Source of the DNA: SIG636 sp045535465 | GTDB lineage: Bacteria; Bacillota; Clostridia; Oscillospirales; CAG-382 | Direction of reading: 5' to 3' | NCBI GenBank assembly: GCA_045535465.1 | Contig: JAZSLS010000160.1 | Location: forward strand, 1 to 13,708 | Length of the DNA stretch: 13,708 nt | Notes under the pieces: model-generated | What the model saw: only the letters and a program-made list of their open reading frames with translations | The model's database searches: none | What the model was told of the DNA's origin: nothing | Shown here: piece after piece, positions 1 to 5,345 of the stretch | Layout: every line of letters begins with the position of its first letter | How positions within the stretch are numbered: position 1 is the first letter of the stretch | Translations under genes and position numbers: made by a program

Positions 1-410
1 CTTGCATCGGGACGGTCTATCTTGTTAACAACAACTATAACACGATGTCCAAGCTCTATTGCCTTTTGAAGCACAAAGCGGGTCTGAGGCATAGGGCCTT
101 CTGCAGCATCAACAAGCAGAATAACGCCGTTAACCATCTTAAGTATACGCTCAACCTCGCCGCCAAAGTCAGCGTGGCCGGGGGTATCAACAATGTTAAT
201 CTTAACGTCCTTGTAGCTTGCAGAGGTGTTCTTTGCAAGAATAGTAATGCCACGCTCTCTTTCAAGGGCGTTGCTGTCCATTACACGCTCGGCAACCTCC
301 TGATTTTCTCTAAAGGTGCCTGCATACTTAAGCATACCGTCAACCAGCGTAGTCTTACCGTGGTCAACGTGGGCGATAATTGCTACGTTTCTTAAATCGT
401 TACGAACCAA
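1..410 (-). CDS. typA: Translational GTPase TypA/BipA, N-terminal 136 residues (runs off left edge)
   Basis: This is the GTP-binding domain of the ribosome-associated GTPase TypA/BipA, which acts in ribosome assembly and stress adaptation. Reading the minus strand, the protein begins MVRNDLRNVAIIAHVDHGKT. It carries the G1 P-loop AHVDHGKT, a switch I region with ERERGITI, G3 as DTPGH and G4 as NKID. The VMDSNALERERGITILAKNT stretch and GPMPQTRFVL are typical of TypA, and I do not see them in this form in LepA, EF-G or Tet(M). The start is TTG at 408-410, since an in-frame TAA lies just upstream and this is where family members begin; AAGGAAA lies upstream. Only 28 bases separate it from the GlmU-like gene upstream, so the two are probably co-transcribed. 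The remaining roughly 470 residues lie outside the window. Confidence 0.95.
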   Translation of the reverse strand, partial: MVRNDLRNVAIIAHVDHGKTTLVDGMLKYAGTFRENQEVAERVMDSNALERERGITILAKNTSASYKDVKINIVDTPGHADFGGEVERILKMVNGVILLVDAAEGPMPQTRFVLQKAIELGHRVIVVVNKIDRPDA

Positions 411-438
411 AATATATTACCTGCTTTTCCTTAAATTT

Positions 439-1170
439 TTACCTGTTTAGTATTACTGCCTCGACAGCCGCAAGGTCTTCGGCAGTATTAACGCCAAGCA
501 CCTCTCTGTCGTCCTCCAACACGTAGGCGGCAGTTTTGCCGCCAAGGGTCTTTAGTATGGAAGGCACGTCGGTAAGATAATACTCACCGCTGACTGCGCT
601 GGGAGTGATAAGACCAAGCGCCTTAGTCAAAGAGCTTGCCTTAAAAACGTACAGACCCGCATTAAGCTCCCTTATCTGCTTTTCCTCCTCGGTGGCATCC
701 TTATGCTCCACTATACGGGCAACGTAACCCTCCTCGTCACGGATTATGTGACCGAACGGTGGTATTTCACCCTTCACCACAAAGGTGACCATAGTACATT
801 CCGCACCCTTTTCACGGTGAAGCGCCATAACCGACTCCAGCGTGTGACGGCTTAGCAAGGGCATATCACCGTTGATAACCATAACGTCGCCGTCATAGCC
901 TTCAAAAACCTCCGCCGCACACATAACGGCGTGGCCTGTTCCTCGTCTTTCGTTTTGCACTACGTAGTTAAGCTTTGGGTACTCCTCGGTAACCACTTCC
1001 TTGCGGAAACCAAGCACCGCCCACACATCCTCCTCAGGAACGAAGGCTGCGGCATCAAGAACGTACTGCAAAAGAGGCTTGCCTGCCGCTTTACGCATAA
1101 CCTTGGGTATTTGCGTTTGCTCACAGCCCAAGCGTTTGCCCTGTCCTGCCGCCAAAATAAGTAGTTTCAT
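439..1170 (-). CDS. Single-domain GlmU-like UDP-N-acetylglucosamine pyrophosphorylase (NTP transferase)
   Basis: A 243-residue sugar-1-phosphate nucleotidyltransferase most like the N-terminal half of GlmU, which makes UDP-GlcNAc from GlcNAc-1-phosphate and UTP for peptidoglycan. Visible motifs: LAAGQGKRL at residues 6-14 (the nucleotide loop), K23 in IPKV, GTGHA at 77-81, NGDMPLL at 100-106 with the metal-binding Asp102, the E155 region, N170 in NAGLYVF, GEYYLTD at 195-201 and VNTAEDL with Asn228. Family GlmU proteins are usually about 450 residues because of a C-terminal left-handed beta-helix acetyltransferase; here the reading frame ends after the uridylyltransferase domain. An upstream in-frame ATG exists at 1215, but the start at 1170 has AGGAGA six bases away and begins directly with the family MKLLILAAG. 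The substrate could be another sugar phosphate. A consensus promoter lies at 1222-1250. Confidence 0.85.
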   Translation of the reverse strand: MKLLILAAGQGKRLGCEQTQIPKVMRKAAGKPLLQYVLDAAAFVPEEDVWAVLGFRKEVVTEEYPKLNYVVQNERRGTGHAVMCAAEVFEGYDGDVMVINGDMPLLSRHTLESVMALHREKGAECTMVTFVVKGEIPPFGHIIRDEEGYVARIVEHKDATEEEKQIRELNAGLYVFKASSLTKALGLITPSAVSGEYYLTDVPSILKTLGGKTAAYVLEDDREVLGVNTAEDLAAVEAVILNR

Positions 1171-1221
1171 ATTGTTTCTCCTGTCAAAAAACCATAGTAG
1201 CGCATATTCTATCAACAGTAT

Positions 1222-1250
1222 ATTATACTCCGCCGCTTTCTCTGTGTCAA
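1222..1250 (-). promoter_or_regulatory. Sigma-A promoter for the GlmU-like/typA unit
   Basis: On the minus strand there is a perfect -35 TTGACA (1245-1250), a 17-base spacer and a perfect -10 TATAAT (1222-1227). The predicted start is near 1215, which gives a leader of about 45 bases before the ATG at 1170. No comparably good plus-strand promoter is visible for the divergent gene at 1296. Confidence 0.85.
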
Positions 1251-1295
1251 TAAGAAAAAGCGCAATTTTTAGTACGGAAAGGAGAAAAATCTTGT

Positions 1296-2324
1296 ATGAT
1301 ACGGATAAACGCTTTTTTTGGCGGCGGCAACACCGCCAAAGGCTTTGTTAACCATTTAGAAAGGATAACTGAAGAAACGGAAAAGCTTTATATACTTAAA
1401 GGGGGCTGCGGCTGCGGCAAAAGCACCCTTATGAAAAAGATAGCTGAAGAAGCGGAAAACCGCGGTTTTGAGGTAGAGCGCATACTTTGCGCCTCCGACC
1501 CCGACAGCTTGGACGGGGTTATTATTCCCAAAATAGGCATAGGTCTTGCAGACGGAACGCCGCCCCACGACCTTTCGCCCAGATTGGCAGGTGCGGTGGA
1601 CGACCTGGTGGATTTAGGGGAGTATTGGAACAGCGCCGTTCTTAAAAGCAGAAAGAGCGAGATAAAGGAGCTAAGCGGCGCAAAAAGCCAATGCTACGCC
1701 CAAGCCTACGCCTTGCTTTCTGCGGCGGAAGCTATAAGAAGAGAGCGCAGGCGCATAACGGAAAGGGCGCTTAACAAGCAAAAGCTGGCGGCAGCAGTAG
1801 AGCGTTACGGAGAAAGGCTTAGAAGCAAGCGAGGCTCTTTTACGTCAAGACTTCGCCCTCTTAGCGCCTTTTGCGGTGAAGGCAAGGTGAATACGAAGAC
1901 AAACGGCGCACAGATTTGGAGCATACGTGACAAATACGATTTGGGCGGTCTTTTTTTGGCAGCCTTGCTTGAGAATTTATGCAAAGGCGGCGGCGTTTTT
2001 TATCCTTCGCCGGATGCCACGTCGCCCAATGCCCTTTCGGCTTTATACTGCGGCGATGCCGACGTTTTGATAAGCACCCACACCGAGGAGGGCGCCCACA
2101 CCGTCAATATGGAACGGTTTGTGAACAAGGCTTTTGTAAACGAAAGCAAGGTGCAGCTTAAGTTTTTACGGCAGACGGAAGCAAGCCTTAAGGAAAAGGC
2201 GGCGCAGGCGCTAAAAAAAGCCAGAGCTTACCACCAAGGCTTGGAGGAGATATACAGCCCCACCGTGGACTTTTCACGAATAAACGCAAGAACACGCCGT
2301 TTAATACGAGAGATTTTTGCATAA
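1296..2324 (+). CDS. PRK06851-like P-loop ATPase, second P-loop apparently lost
   Basis: A 342-residue ATP-binding protein whose N-terminal half resembles the Firmicutes family known as PRK06851, whose function is unknown to me. Markers are FFGGGNTAKGF at residues 7-17, LYILKGG followed by a Walker A of form GGCGCGKST (36-44), the SDPDSLDGVIIPKIGI stretch (68-82) and DGTPPH (86-91). Family members, as I remember them, contain two similar P-loop halves. Here the second half (about 205-340) keeps family-like pieces (VLISTHTEE, a KKARAYHQGLEEIY helix, a final DFSRIN segment) but has no GxxxxGK[ST]. Residues 115-180 are charged and helical. AAGGAG lies 11 bases before the ATG. It is followed after 43 bases by the membrane gene at 2368, probably in one transcript. 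Confidence 0.7.
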   Translation: MIRINAFFGGGNTAKGFVNHLERITEETEKLYILKGGCGCGKSTLMKKIAEEAENRGFEVERILCASDPDSLDGVIIPKIGIGLADGTPPHDLSPRLAGAVDDLVDLGEYWNSAVLKSRKSEIKELSGAKSQCYAQAYALLSAAEAIRRERRRITERALNKQKLAAAVERYGERLRSKRGSFTSRLRPLSAFCGEGKVNTKTNGAQIWSIRDKYDLGGLFLAALLENLCKGGGVFYPSPDATSPNALSALYCGDADVLISTHTEEGAHTVNMERFVNKAFVNESKVQLKFLRQTEASLKEKAAQALKKARAYHQGLEEIYSPTVDFSRINARTRRLIREIFA

Positions 2325-2367
2325 ACCGAGAACGCCGTGCATACCTTTTAACAAAGAGGTGTAGCTT

Positions 2368-2784
2368 ATGACAAAAAACAAAAAAGCGCCCATTACGGGT
2401 GCGCTTATAAAAAAATGCTTAGTAAGTGCTGTGGCAGGCATAGGAGTAACAATGCTTTTAAGTCTTGGGGGAGCCAAGCTTTTGCTTTCGACTGACAACC
2501 CCTTATCCATAGCAAACACGGTGGCGGCAATATGCGTTGGCGGTGGCGCTTTTGCAAGCAGTTTAATAAGCGCCCTGCGGGAAAAAAGCTTTGCAGGCGG
2601 CGCTTTGGCGGGTGGATTTTATCTTCTTAGCTTGCTTTTTGCCTCCCTTTGGATTAAAAACCCCGACGGCAAGCCCTTGCTTTTGTTAGCCGGCGCAGCT
2701 TTGGGCACCGTTGTCGGTGCCTATCTCGGAAAAGGCAGCCCCACCAAGGGAAGAAAAAGAATTAAAAAATTGGTTAAAAGGTAA
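2368..2784 (+). CDS. Small four-helix membrane protein, DUF3792/TIGR04086-like
   Basis: A 138-residue predicted inner-membrane protein with four hydrophobic segments at about residues 18-40, 46-70, 76-96 and 102-121. It has a basic N-terminus (MTKNKK) and a strongly basic C-terminal tail rich in Lys and Arg, suggesting both ends are cytoplasmic. Size, the Gly/Ala-rich helices and the overall architecture match the YrzE-like DUF3792/TIGR04086 family, whose function is not established; the assignment rests on architecture rather than a diagnostic motif. GAGGTG is placed six bases before the ATG. It follows the ATPase gene by 43 bases, so the two are probably co-transcribed. Confidence 0.6.
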   Translation: MTKNKKAPITGALIKKCLVSAVAGIGVTMLLSLGGAKLLLSTDNPLSIANTVAAICVGGGAFASSLISALREKSFAGGALAGGFYLLSLLFASLWIKNPDGKPLLLLAGAALGTVVGAYLGKGSPTKGRKRIKKLVKR

Positions 2785-2990
2785 ACCCTCTCGGTTCCCG
2801 CCTCATCGCCGATAGTGATATTATATAAGACAAACCTTGTCATCAAGCCGGCAGAGTGCTGAGAAAGAGTGCAGACGAAACGAACCGAGGCGATAGCTGT
2901 ACTTTGTACTGTGAGCTGAGGTTCGTTTTGAACGAAAAAACATATAAAAATGCAGAAAATTCAGGGAGAACATCCCTGAATTTTCTACTT
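2785..2990 (+). other. Structured intergenic region with alternative hairpins, no coding gene
   Basis: This stretch has no convincing open reading frame but several inverted repeats. GACAA/TTGTC forms a tight hairpin at 2829-2841. A 9-bp stem pairs AAACGAACC (2878-2886) with GGTTCGTTT (2920-2928), enclosing GTAC-TTT-GTAC (2899-2909) flanked by AGCT on both sides. The same GAACC can instead pair with CTCGGTTC at 2790-2797, and TTCGTT (2922-2927) can instead pair with AACGAA (2931-2936). AGAGTGC occurs twice (2853, 2866). A 14-bp stem lies at 2954-2986. I do not recognise a known RNA family. It may be a small RNA, a dispersed repeat or a complex 3' end for the gene at 2368. Confidence 0.4.
2954..2986. 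terminator. 14-bp perfect hairpin, possible terminator for the 1296-2784 unit
   Basis: AGAAAATTCAGGGA (2954-2967) is the exact complement of 2973-2986, with a five-base loop. There is no immediate T-run on the plus strand (the nearest long T-run is at 3004-3010), so termination at this point is plausible but not typical. Confidence 0.45.
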
Positions 2991-3040
2991 TAGAGTAACT
3001 GTATTTTTTTCGTGCTCTGTGCCTTTGTCAGCAGTCTGTC

Positions 3041-3065
3041 AAAAAGGAGCAAACTGCTCCTTTTT
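3041..3065 (-). terminator. Intrinsic terminator after spo0A, likely bidirectional
   Basis: AAAAAGGAGCA (3041-3051) pairs perfectly with TGCTCCTTTTT (3055-3065) around a three-base loop. It lies 25 bases beyond the spo0A stop. The arms themselves supply A/T runs, so it can work on both strands and would also stop plus-strand transcripts arriving from 2784. Confidence 0.85.
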
Positions 3066-3089
3066 GTTTCCCTTTGCGCCAAGTCCTTG

Positions 3090-3857
3090 CTATGCAGCAC
3101 GGTTTTTAAGGCGCAAGCTGTCAGCTATCATAGCTATAAACTCCGAGTTGGTAGGCTTGCCTCTTGAGTTTTGCACCGTATAACCGAAAAAGCCGTTAAG
3201 TACGTCTACGTCTCCTCTGTCCCAAGCTACCTCAATAGCGTGGCGTATTGCACGCTCAACACGAGAGGAGGTGGTTTTGTATATCTTAGCCACGGTGGGA
3301 TAAAGCACCTTTGTTACGGCGTTTATCACCGAGGCGTCCTCTACCGCCATCATTATTGCAGTGCGTAGGTATTGGTAGCCCTTTATATGGGCGGGCACTC
3401 CTATCTGATGTATTATCTTTGTTACCTGCGCTTCCAAATCCGCACCTGCGTCCATAATGCGCTTTTCCGCTCCTCTGTTTACCGCACGCTTTATGCGTTC
3501 TGCCAGCATTGTTATATCCACGGGCTTTTGCATACAGTATAAAGCGCCCTCCTCAAGGCACTCACCAAACAAAGCCTCGTTACACACTCCTGAAAGCATT
3601 ACAAAAGCAGGAAAACCGTCCGGCATACGGTTTTTACACTCAGATACCAGCTGCAAGCCATCCATTCTGGGCAGAAAAAGGTCGCAAACTACTGCCGCAG
3701 GTCGATATCTTGCAATTTTTAGATACGCCTCCTGCCCATCCTTCGCCTCTGCCACTACGTCTATCCCCTGCTTTTTAAGTCCTGTTACTATGGCTGTCCT
3801 CATATCAACCGAGCCGTCAGCCACTATTACCTTAGGTTTTGCGTTGCTCTTCTCCAT
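3090..3857 (-). CDS. spo0A: Sporulation master response regulator Spo0A
   Basis: A 255-residue two-domain transcription factor that, when phosphorylated, activates entry into sporulation by binding 0A boxes. The receiver domain (about 9-120) has the phosphoacceptor Asp59 in CDLFLPRMDG, Ser89 in VMLSG and Lys111 in QKP. The C-terminal effector domain (about 145-252) is highly characteristic: IIHQIGVPAHIKGYQYLR, the recognition-helix region KIYKTTSSRVERAIRHAIE, then NGFFGYTV and KPTNSEFIAMIAD. Length is normal for the family. One oddity: where other Spo0A proteins have two adjacent acidic residues after beta-1 (Asp10-Asp11 in B. subtilis), this one reads ADGS, Asp14-Gly15. GAGGAGG lies five bases before the ATG. 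It appears monocistronic, with its own promoter, an upstream 0A box and a strong terminator. Confidence 0.97.
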   Translation of the reverse strand: MEKSNAKPKVIVADGSVDMRTAIVTGLKKQGIDVVAEAKDGQEAYLKIARYRPAAVVCDLFLPRMDGLQLVSECKNRMPDGFPAFVMLSGVCNEALFGECLEEGALYCMQKPVDITMLAERIKRAVNRGAEKRIMDAGADLEAQVTKIIHQIGVPAHIKGYQYLRTAIMMAVEDASVINAVTKVLYPTVAKIYKTTSSRVERAIRHAIEVAWDRGDVDVLNGFFGYTVQNSRGKPTNSEFIAMIADSLRLKNRAA

Positions 3858-3872
3858 CTTGTCCTCCTCATC

Positions 3873-3885
3873 GGCGTTTTACGCC
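3873..3885 (-). other. Small hairpin in the spo0A leader
   Basis: GGCGT-TTT-ACGCC forms a five-bp stem ending only three bases upstream of the spo0A Shine-Dalgarno (3863-3869). It does not sequester the ribosome site itself. It may simply be chance. Confidence 0.3.
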
Positions 3886-3917
3886 CACAATTTTCGTGAG
3901 CCTTGGTGTTTTACCAA

Positions 3918-3946
3918 ATTTTACCATATTTGTAATAAAAAGGCAA
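3918..3946 (-). promoter_or_regulatory. Candidate sigma-A promoter of spo0A
   Basis: On the minus strand, -35 TTGCCT (3941-3946) and -10 TAAAAT (3918-3923) are separated by 17 bases, giving a start near 3911 and a leader of about 54 bases. TTTTACCA occurs twice one helical turn apart (3909-3916 and 3919-3926), overlapping the -10. An inverted repeat GGCAAT/ATTGCC (3942-3947, 3953-3958) overlaps the -35 and could be an operator. Confidence 0.6.
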
Positions 3947-3995
3947 TAGTTAATTGCCAAAAAATGGTAATTTATTGTCTTTTTGCTCGTCCCTT

Positions 3996-4003
3996 TTCGA
4001 CAA
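3996..4003 (-). promoter_or_regulatory. 0A box upstream of spo0A
   Basis: The minus strand reads TTGTCGAA, an exact match to the Spo0A-binding core TGTCGAA. It lies about 140 bases before the spo0A start and 50 bases upstream of the -35 proposed here. This suggests autoregulation by Spo0A, as is known in Bacillus, though a seven-base match alone could be chance. Confidence 0.55.
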
Positions 4004-4035
4004 GGGAACACAAAAACCGATAAGAGCACAAAAAA

Positions 4036-4098
4036 GGGCTGTCTTAAACTTAGTTGGGGCTGTCTAAAATGCTGTGATTTTGCATTTTAGACAGCCCC
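4036..4098 (-). terminator. Terminator of the aldo/keto reductase gene, with a duplicated arm
   Basis: A perfect 17-bp stem pairs 4056-4072 with 4082-4098, ending six bases past the stop codon. The arm core GGGCTGTCT occurs again at 4036-4044 in the same orientation. In the minus-strand transcript this second copy (AGACAGCCC) is directly followed by TTTTTT (4030s), so it is the arm that carries the U-run, while the nearer arm has none. Confidence 0.75.
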
Positions 4099-4104
4099 TT
4101 TGGA

Positions 4105-5214
4105 TTATTCAAACAAAGCTGCGCTTTCTTTAAGCAAGTCTATAATAGGTAGCTTTTGAGGGCAAACCTGCTCGCAAGTGCCGCAGCCTATGCAGGCAGA
4201 TGCTTTTTCTGCTTTTGCAGTTGCCTCGCCGTAGCGGAACTTGGCAATATCTATATTGTTATAGGACTTATAGTGATTATAGGCGCTGCGGAAAATACCG
4301 GGGATGGCAACGTTCATAGGGCAGTTTTCCGTACAGTATTTACAGCCCGTACACTGGATTGTGGGCGCATTGCGAAGTATCTCCGTTACTGCGTCCAAAG
4401 CATCCGCTTCTTTTTCGTTCAAAGGCTCAAAGGCAGACATAGTTGCAATATTATCCGCCGCCTGTGCTTTGTTGGACATACCGCTAAGAACCGTAATAAT
4501 GCCGTCAAGAGAAGCAACAAAGCGCAGCGCAAAGGATGCGGGGCTTCTGTCGGGAGAAACTGCCTTTAAAAGCTCTCTTGCCTCCTCGGGAAGAATTGCC
4601 AGTGCGCCGCCCTTAACAGGCTCCATAACCAAAACGCCCTTGCCGTGCTTTCTTGCCACCTCGTAGCAAAGCCTGCCTTCAACGCCTTCGCTTTCCCAGT
4701 CGATATAATTAAGCTGAAGCTGAACAAAATCCACCTCGGGGTGGTCGGTAAGAAGCTTATCCAGCAAAGGGGACTTGCCGTGGAAGGAAAAACCAAAGTT
4801 TTTAACAAGGCCTGCCTTTTTCTTTGCCGCACCAAATTCCCAAGCGCCGAGAGCGTTATACTTCTCCACGTTGCTTTCATCCACTGCGTGAAGCAGATAG
4901 AAGTCAAAGTAGTGTGCGCCCGTTATATCAAGCTGGCTTTGAAAAAAGCCTTCGCTGTCGCCGTCCTTAATACACCACCAGGAATATTTGTCGGCAAGAA
5001 GAAAGCTGTCACGGGGGTAGCGGTCTGTAAGCATAGGCTTTACCGCCTTTTCCGAAAGCCCGTTTATATATCCTCGGGCGGTATCAAAATAATTAAAGCC
5101 TGCGGCAATAAACTCGTCTGCCATTTTTTTGCTTTGCTCTATGTCAACCTCGTCGCCGCACATAGGAAGGCGCATAAGCCCAAAGCCAAGCTTGGGGATA
5201 GTAGTATAGTCCAT
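4105..5214 (-). CDS. Aldo/keto reductase with C-terminal double 4Fe-4S domain
   Basis: A 369-residue cytoplasmic oxidoreductase: an NADPH-type aldo/keto reductase barrel fused to a ferredoxin-like C-terminus. The AKR catalytic tetrad is visible as Asp44 (FDTA), Tyr49, Lys76 (LADKY) and His109 (LLHAV). NADPH-side elements near 225-260 include SFALRFVASLDGIITVLSGM. Two 4Fe-4S motifs follow, CxxCxxCxxxCP at Cys288/291/294/298 and at Cys341/344/347/351. Such fusions are common in anaerobes; the substrate is not known. I prefer the ATG at 5214 because AGGAGG ends exactly six bases before it, while the ATG at 5220 abuts the Shine-Dalgarno with no spacing. The gene stands alone between two terminator-like hairpins. 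No clear promoter is visible in 5215-5263. Confidence 0.92.
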   Translation of the reverse strand: MDYTTIPKLGFGLMRLPMCGDEVDIEQSKKMADEFIAAGFNYFDTARGYINGLSEKAVKPMLTDRYPRDSFLLADKYSWWCIKDGDSEGFFQSQLDITGAHYFDFYLLHAVDESNVEKYNALGAWEFGAAKKKAGLVKNFGFSFHGKSPLLDKLLTDHPEVDFVQLQLNYIDWESEGVEGRLCYEVARKHGKGVLVMEPVKGGALAILPEEARELLKAVSPDRSPASFALRFVASLDGIITVLSGMSNKAQAADNIATMSAFEPLNEKEADALDAVTEILRNAPTIQCTGCKYCTENCPMNVAIPGIFRSAYNHYKSYNNIDIAKFRYGEATAKAEKASACIGCGTCEQVCPQKLPIIDLLKESAALFE

Positions 5215-5263
5215 AATCATCCTCCTTAATTATAAATTAGCAAGAAAAATATATTATTAAGAA

Positions 5264-5291
5264 GTTAAGTGCGGCACAAGCCACACTTAAC
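5264..5291 (-). terminator. Hairpin after the GHL10 hydrolase gene, probable weak terminator
   Basis: GTTAAGTGTGGC and GCCGCACTTAAC pair over 12 bp on the minus-strand transcript (5264-5275 with 5280-5291, four-base loop). The one mismatch in DNA becomes a G-U wobble only in the minus-strand RNA, supporting that direction. It is followed by an A/T-rich stretch rather than a clean U-run, so read-through into the AKR gene is possible. Confidence 0.5.
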
Positions 5292-5345
5292 CACAAATAA
5301 ATTATTTTTAACTTTTCTTGCGTTCCGGTCTTTTTTTACAGCATA

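Noticed and set aside
1..410. Tetracycline-resistance or elongation factor G gene
   Set aside because: The DSNALERERGITILAKNT and GPMPQTRFVL segments are those of TypA/BipA, not of Tet(M)-like proteins or EF-G.
2820..2846. Minus-strand promoter TTGATG/TATAAT
   Set aside because: Spacing is only 15 bases and it would transcribe antisense into the membrane-protein gene.
2785..3000. T-box, SRP RNA or 6S RNA in the gap before spo0A
   Set aside because: No T-box sequence (AGGGTGG-type), no SRP GGAA-tetraloop motif, no long bulged 6S hairpin, and no amino-acid gene downstream.
5215..5220. Upstream ATG start for the aldo/keto reductase
   Set aside because: It directly touches AGGAGG with no spacing; the ATG six bases downstream is correctly placed.
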